Positions 55,139-57,954 of a stretch of 57,954 bases of DNA are shown piece by piece. This DNA comes from an uncultured Alphaproteobacteria bacterium (GTDB lineage: Bacteria; Pseudomonadota; Alphaproteobacteria; HIMB59), in the NCBI GenBank assembly GCA_902601865.1, contig CACKOX010000008.1, positions 1 through 57,954 of the forward strand, read 5' to 3'. Positions within the stretch are counted from its first letter, which is position 1. Each line of letters begins with the position of its first letter. The position numbers were made by a program, and so were the translations under genes. The notes under the pieces are model-generated. The model made no database searches. It was not told where the DNA came from and saw only the letters and a program-made list of their open reading frames with translations.

Positions 55139-57556
55139 ATGGAAAATCAAATCATCGGACCTATCTTACCTTTAAGGGATTTAGTCGTTTATCCCTCAAT
55201 AACTTCACCTTTATTTGTTGGCCGAGCCAAATCGATAGATGCAATTAATTTTGCAATGAATAATAACAACAAGATTATTTATCTATTCACCCAAAAAGAG
55301 CCAACTACCGATGATCCACAAGTAAAAGATGTCTTTTCTTATGGAGTAAAATCCAAAATTATTCAATTCCTCAAGTTACCAGATAACACATATAAGGTTC
55401 TAACTGAAGGTTTAGAAATTGTTAAAATAAAATCAGCTGTTAAAGCTAGCAATAACTTTCTTACAGCTAAGCTAGAGCCAATATTAATCAATAAAAAAAA
55501 TTCAGCAGAGTTAAAAGCCTCATTAAGAGTTTTAAAAAATGAATTTCAAAATTATATCCAAAATATTGGCAATAATAATGACATTCTTGAGGGTCTTTTA
55601 AATATAGAAGATCCATATCAATTTATTGATAACATCTACTATAATTTAAATGTAAGCATAGATGAAAAACAAAAAAATTTAGAAATTATTGATATCAATA
55701 AAAAAATTCAAAACTTACTAAATTTCTTTTCAAAAGAATTAAATTTTTCCGCTCTTGAGAAAAAAATTAAAAATAGAGTTAAAAGACAGATGGAAAAAAC
55801 TCAGAGAGAATATTACTTAAATGAACAAATGAAAGCCATTCAAAAAGAACTAGGTGATGGTGAGGATGGTTCTAATGAGTATTCTGAAATTGAGAAAAAA
55901 ATTAATGAAGTAAAATTATCAAAAGAAGCAAAAGAAAAGGCCTTAAATGAATTTAAAAAGCTAAAATCTATGAGTCCTATGTCTGCTGAGGCTTCTGTTA
56001 TTCGCAATTATTTAGAATGGATATTAGATATTCCATGGGAAAAATATTCCAAAGAAGTTATTGATATTAAAGGGTCTGAGAAGATATTAAATGATGACCA
56101 TTACGGTCTTGAAAAAGTCAAAGAGAGGATTCTCGAGTTTTTGGCAGTAAAAAAAAGGTCAAAAAAAGCATCTGGAACAATACTTTGTTTTGTTGGACCT
56201 CCTGGTGTCGGAAAAACTTCTTTGGGTAAATCTATTGCAAGGGCTACTGGCAGAGAATTTGCTAAAATTTCTCTTGGAGGAATTCGAGACGAGGCAGAGA
56301 TAAGAGGCCATAGGAGAACATATATAGGTTCAATGCCAGGTCGTTTTATTCAAGCTATGAAAAAAACTAAAACATCGAATCCAATTATCTTACTTGATGA
56401 AATAGATAAAGTAGGCAGTGATTGGAGAGGTGACCCATCTTCAGCACTCTTGGAAGTCCTAGATCCTGAGCAAAACAATCAATTTAATGATCATTACTTA
56501 GAGGTTGATTATGATCTTTCAAATGTGATGTTCATTTGTACAGGAAATACTTACAACATTCCGGGCCCTTTACTTGACAGATTAGAAGTAATAGAAGTCT
56601 CTGGTTACACAGAGAGAGAAAAAGTTGAAATTGCAAGGAAATATTTAATTCCAAGAAAAATGAATAAAAATATTTTAAAAAATAATGAATTTAAACTCGA
56701 TAAGTCCTCTATCACTAAAATAGTCAGACACTATACTAGAGAGTCAGGAGTAAGAGGTCTTGAAAAAGTTTTTGATAAACTTTTTAGAAAACTTGTTTTC
56801 CAATTAGAAAAAAATAAATCAAGATCAAAAAAACCTTTTATTTTTGATGACAAATCTATAAAGAATTTTTTAGGCGCAGAGAAATTTAAAGATAGTGTTC
56901 TTGAAAAGAAGAATTTAGTTGGTATTACAAATGGATTAGCATGGACCCAAGTTGGTGGCGATATCTTAAACATTGAAGTCAATCTATCAGCAGGTAAAGG
57001 TATGATTAACGCTACTGGTAAACTTGGCGATGTGATGAAAGAGTCTATTACTGCAGCACTTGGTTATATTAAATCAAATTCTGTTGAATTTGGAGTCAAC
57101 CCAAAGGTTTTTGATAAAGTAGATATACATCTTCATGTCCCAGAAGGAGCGATCCCAAAAGATGGTCCAAGTGCTGGTATAACAATATTTACATCACTAA
57201 TCTCATCACTTACTGAAATTAAAATTAAAAGAGATATAGCGATGACAGGTGAAATTACTTTAAAAGGCAGAGTCCTTCCAATAGGAGGTTTAAAAGAAAA
57301 ACTTCTTGCTGCGATAAGGTATGGCATTAAAACTGTTATCATTCCAAAAGAGAATGAGAAGGACTTGGCTGAAATACAAAAGGATATTCAAAACAAACTA
57401 GTTATAAAAAAAGTTGAGTTTGCTAAAGAGGTGCTGGACTTAGCTCTTGATGGAAAAATCAGTAAAATCAACAAAAAACTAGACTGGAGACATATAGTTA
57501 CAGAGTCTATGAAGCCTAAAAACCAACAAAATCAAGAAAAAACATTCGTTAACTAG
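55139..57556 (+). CDS. lon: ATP-dependent Lon protease
   Basis: 805 aa. N-terminal substrate-binding domain (about 1-200), AAA+ module with Walker A GPPGVGKTS near 351 and Walker B IILLDEIDKVG near 417, and a C-terminal Ser-Lys protease domain with catalytic S678 in KDGPSAGI and the lysine in GGLKEKLLAA. Normal length. It lies in the usual tig-clpP-clpX-lon-hup order of alphaproteobacteria. Confidence 0.97.
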   Translation: MENQIIGPILPLRDLVVYPSITSPLFVGRAKSIDAINFAMNNNNKIIYLFTQKEPTTDDPQVKDVFSYGVKSKIIQFLKLPDNTYKVLTEGLEIVKIKSAVKASNNFLTAKLEPILINKKNSAELKASLRVLKNEFQNYIQNIGNNNDILEGLLNIEDPYQFIDNIYYNLNVSIDEKQKNLEIIDINKKIQNLLNFFSKELNFSALEKKIKNRVKRQMEKTQREYYLNEQMKAIQKELGDGEDGSNEYSEIEKKINEVKLSKEAKEKALNEFKKLKSMSPMSAEASVIRNYLEWILDIPWEKYSKEVIDIKGSEKILNDDHYGLEKVKERILEFLAVKKRSKKASGTILCFVGPPGVGKTSLGKSIARATGREFAKISLGGIRDEAEIRGHRRTYIGSMPGRFIQAMKKTKTSNPIILLDEIDKVGSDWRGDPSSALLEVLDPEQNNQFNDHYLEVDYDLSNVMFICTGNTYNIPGPLLDRLEVIEVSGYTEREKVEIARKYLIPRKMNKNILKNNEFKLDKSSITKIVRHYTRESGVRGLEKVFDKLFRKLVFQLEKNKSRSKKPFIFDDKSIKNFLGAEKFKDSVLEKKNLVGITNGLAWTQVGGDILNIEVNLSAGKGMINATGKLGDVMKESITAALGYIKSNSVEFGVNPKVFDKVDIHLHVPEGAIPKDGPSAGITIFTSLISSLTEIKIKRDIAMTGEITLKGRVLPIGGLKEKLLAAIRYGIKTVIIPKENEKDLAEIQKDIQNKLVIKKVEFAKEVLDLALDGKISKINKKLDWRHIVTESMKPKNQQNQEKTFVN

Positions 57557-57626
57557 TATATTGTTGTTGATTTTCTTATCTTTTTCTTACTACAATTAAC
57601 TAATAGAATCACTAAGGAGGTTCGGT

Positions 57627-57908
57627 ATGAATAAAAATGAACTCATTGCTGAATATAGTACGAAAAATGGTGTTGGAAAATCAGATGCAACTAAGGCTGT
57701 AGAAAGTTTATTTGATATTATTACATCTACTTTAAAGGCTGGAGGCGATGTTAAGATTGCCGGTTTTGGTACTTTCAAGGTAGCAGACACTAAAGCTAAA
57801 ACTGGAAGAAACCCAAGAACGGGTGAGTCAATCCAAATTCCTGCATCAAAAAAGCCAAAATTTCTTGCTGGAAAACAGCTTAAAGAACTAATAAAGTCCA
57901 CAGTCTAA
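57627..57908 (+). CDS. hup: HU family DNA-binding protein
   Basis: 93 aa, with the DNA-wrapping arm GRNPRTGESIQIPASKKPKF at about 62-81 and the N-terminal helix pair starting MNKNELIAEYSTK. A strong AAGGAGG ribosome site precedes it. It follows lon by 70 bases, its usual neighbour. A role in nucleoid packing is expected. Confidence 0.95.
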   Translation: MNKNELIAEYSTKNGVGKSDATKAVESLFDIITSTLKAGGDVKIAGFGTFKVADTKAKTGRNPRTGESIQIPASKKPKFLAGKQLKELIKSTV

Positions 57909-57926
57909 TTTTTTGCAAATTAGATA

Positions 57927-57954
57927 GGGCGATTAGCTCAGTTGGTAGAGCATC
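57927..57954 (+). tRNA. tRNA (5' end only, probably tRNA-Val)
   Basis: GGGCGATTAGCTCAGTTGG, then TAGAGC, is an acceptor and D-arm start; the window ends before the anticodon. The sequence and the position after hup match tRNA-Val in related genomes, but the anticodon cannot be seen. Confidence 0.7.

Overview
This is an AT-rich, densely packed bacterial chromosome segment. The gene set and order (tig-clpP-clpX-lon-hup followed by a tRNA, alphaproteobacterial sufBCDS, a proXVW-like transporter with a fused double permease, tmm and tdm) fit a streamlined marine alphaproteobacterium of the SAR11 type or an AEGEAN-169/HIMB59-like relative. That placement is inferred from gene content and base composition, not from a marker-gene tree. 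There are no phage genes, insertion sequences, CRISPR arrays or rRNA genes.

Positions 1-33441 are mainly a methylated-amine catabolism region. After alr and the start of an acyl-CoA dehydrogenase come a TMAO-type ABC importer (tmoX, tmoV, tmoW), TMAO demethylase (tdm), a second GcvT-fold protein, and trimethylamine monooxygenase (tmm) on the other strand with a small membrane protein. Divergent from tmm is a seven-gene operon for heterotetrameric N-methylglutamate dehydrogenase (mgdABCD, sarcosine-oxidase-like) and N-methylglutamate synthase (mgsABC). Next come an IclR-family regulator and a second, paralogous cassette: FAD amine oxidoreductase, GlnT-like ligase, a second split glutamate-synthase set (glxBCD-like) and a 162-aa unknown protein. 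On the opposite strand follow gmaS (gamma-glutamylmethylamide synthetase) and an unknown 184-aa protein, then amt with two small membrane proteins, a class I glutamine amidotransferase, and a third GS-like ligase with a MetX-like hydrolase. The expected flow is TMA -> TMAO -> dimethylamine + formaldehyde; then, after a dimethylamine step not recognised here, methylamine -> gamma-glutamylmethylamide -> N-methylglutamate -> glutamate + formaldehyde. The second cassette has the same logic but an unknown substrate. Three near-identical 17-bp palindromes lie before mgdA, iclR and the second cassette, suggesting one IclR regulon.

Positions 33434-57954 are housekeeping: tyrS, anmK, a small hydrolase, mnmA, the SUF Fe-S assembly operon (sufBCDS, sufT, sufA), two DMT-family permeases, thrS (without its TGS domain), hisI, dusA, the nitrogen-control group glnE, glnA and glnB, tRNA-His and tRNA-Leu, tig, clpP, clpX, lon, hup, and a tRNA cut by the window edge.

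Six of seven convergent gene junctions overlap at their stop codons. The seventh carries a strong two-way hairpin terminator. No gene-free stretch exceeds 300 bases; the longest, 28066-28285, is the divergent gmaS/amt promoter region and holds a perfect palindrome.
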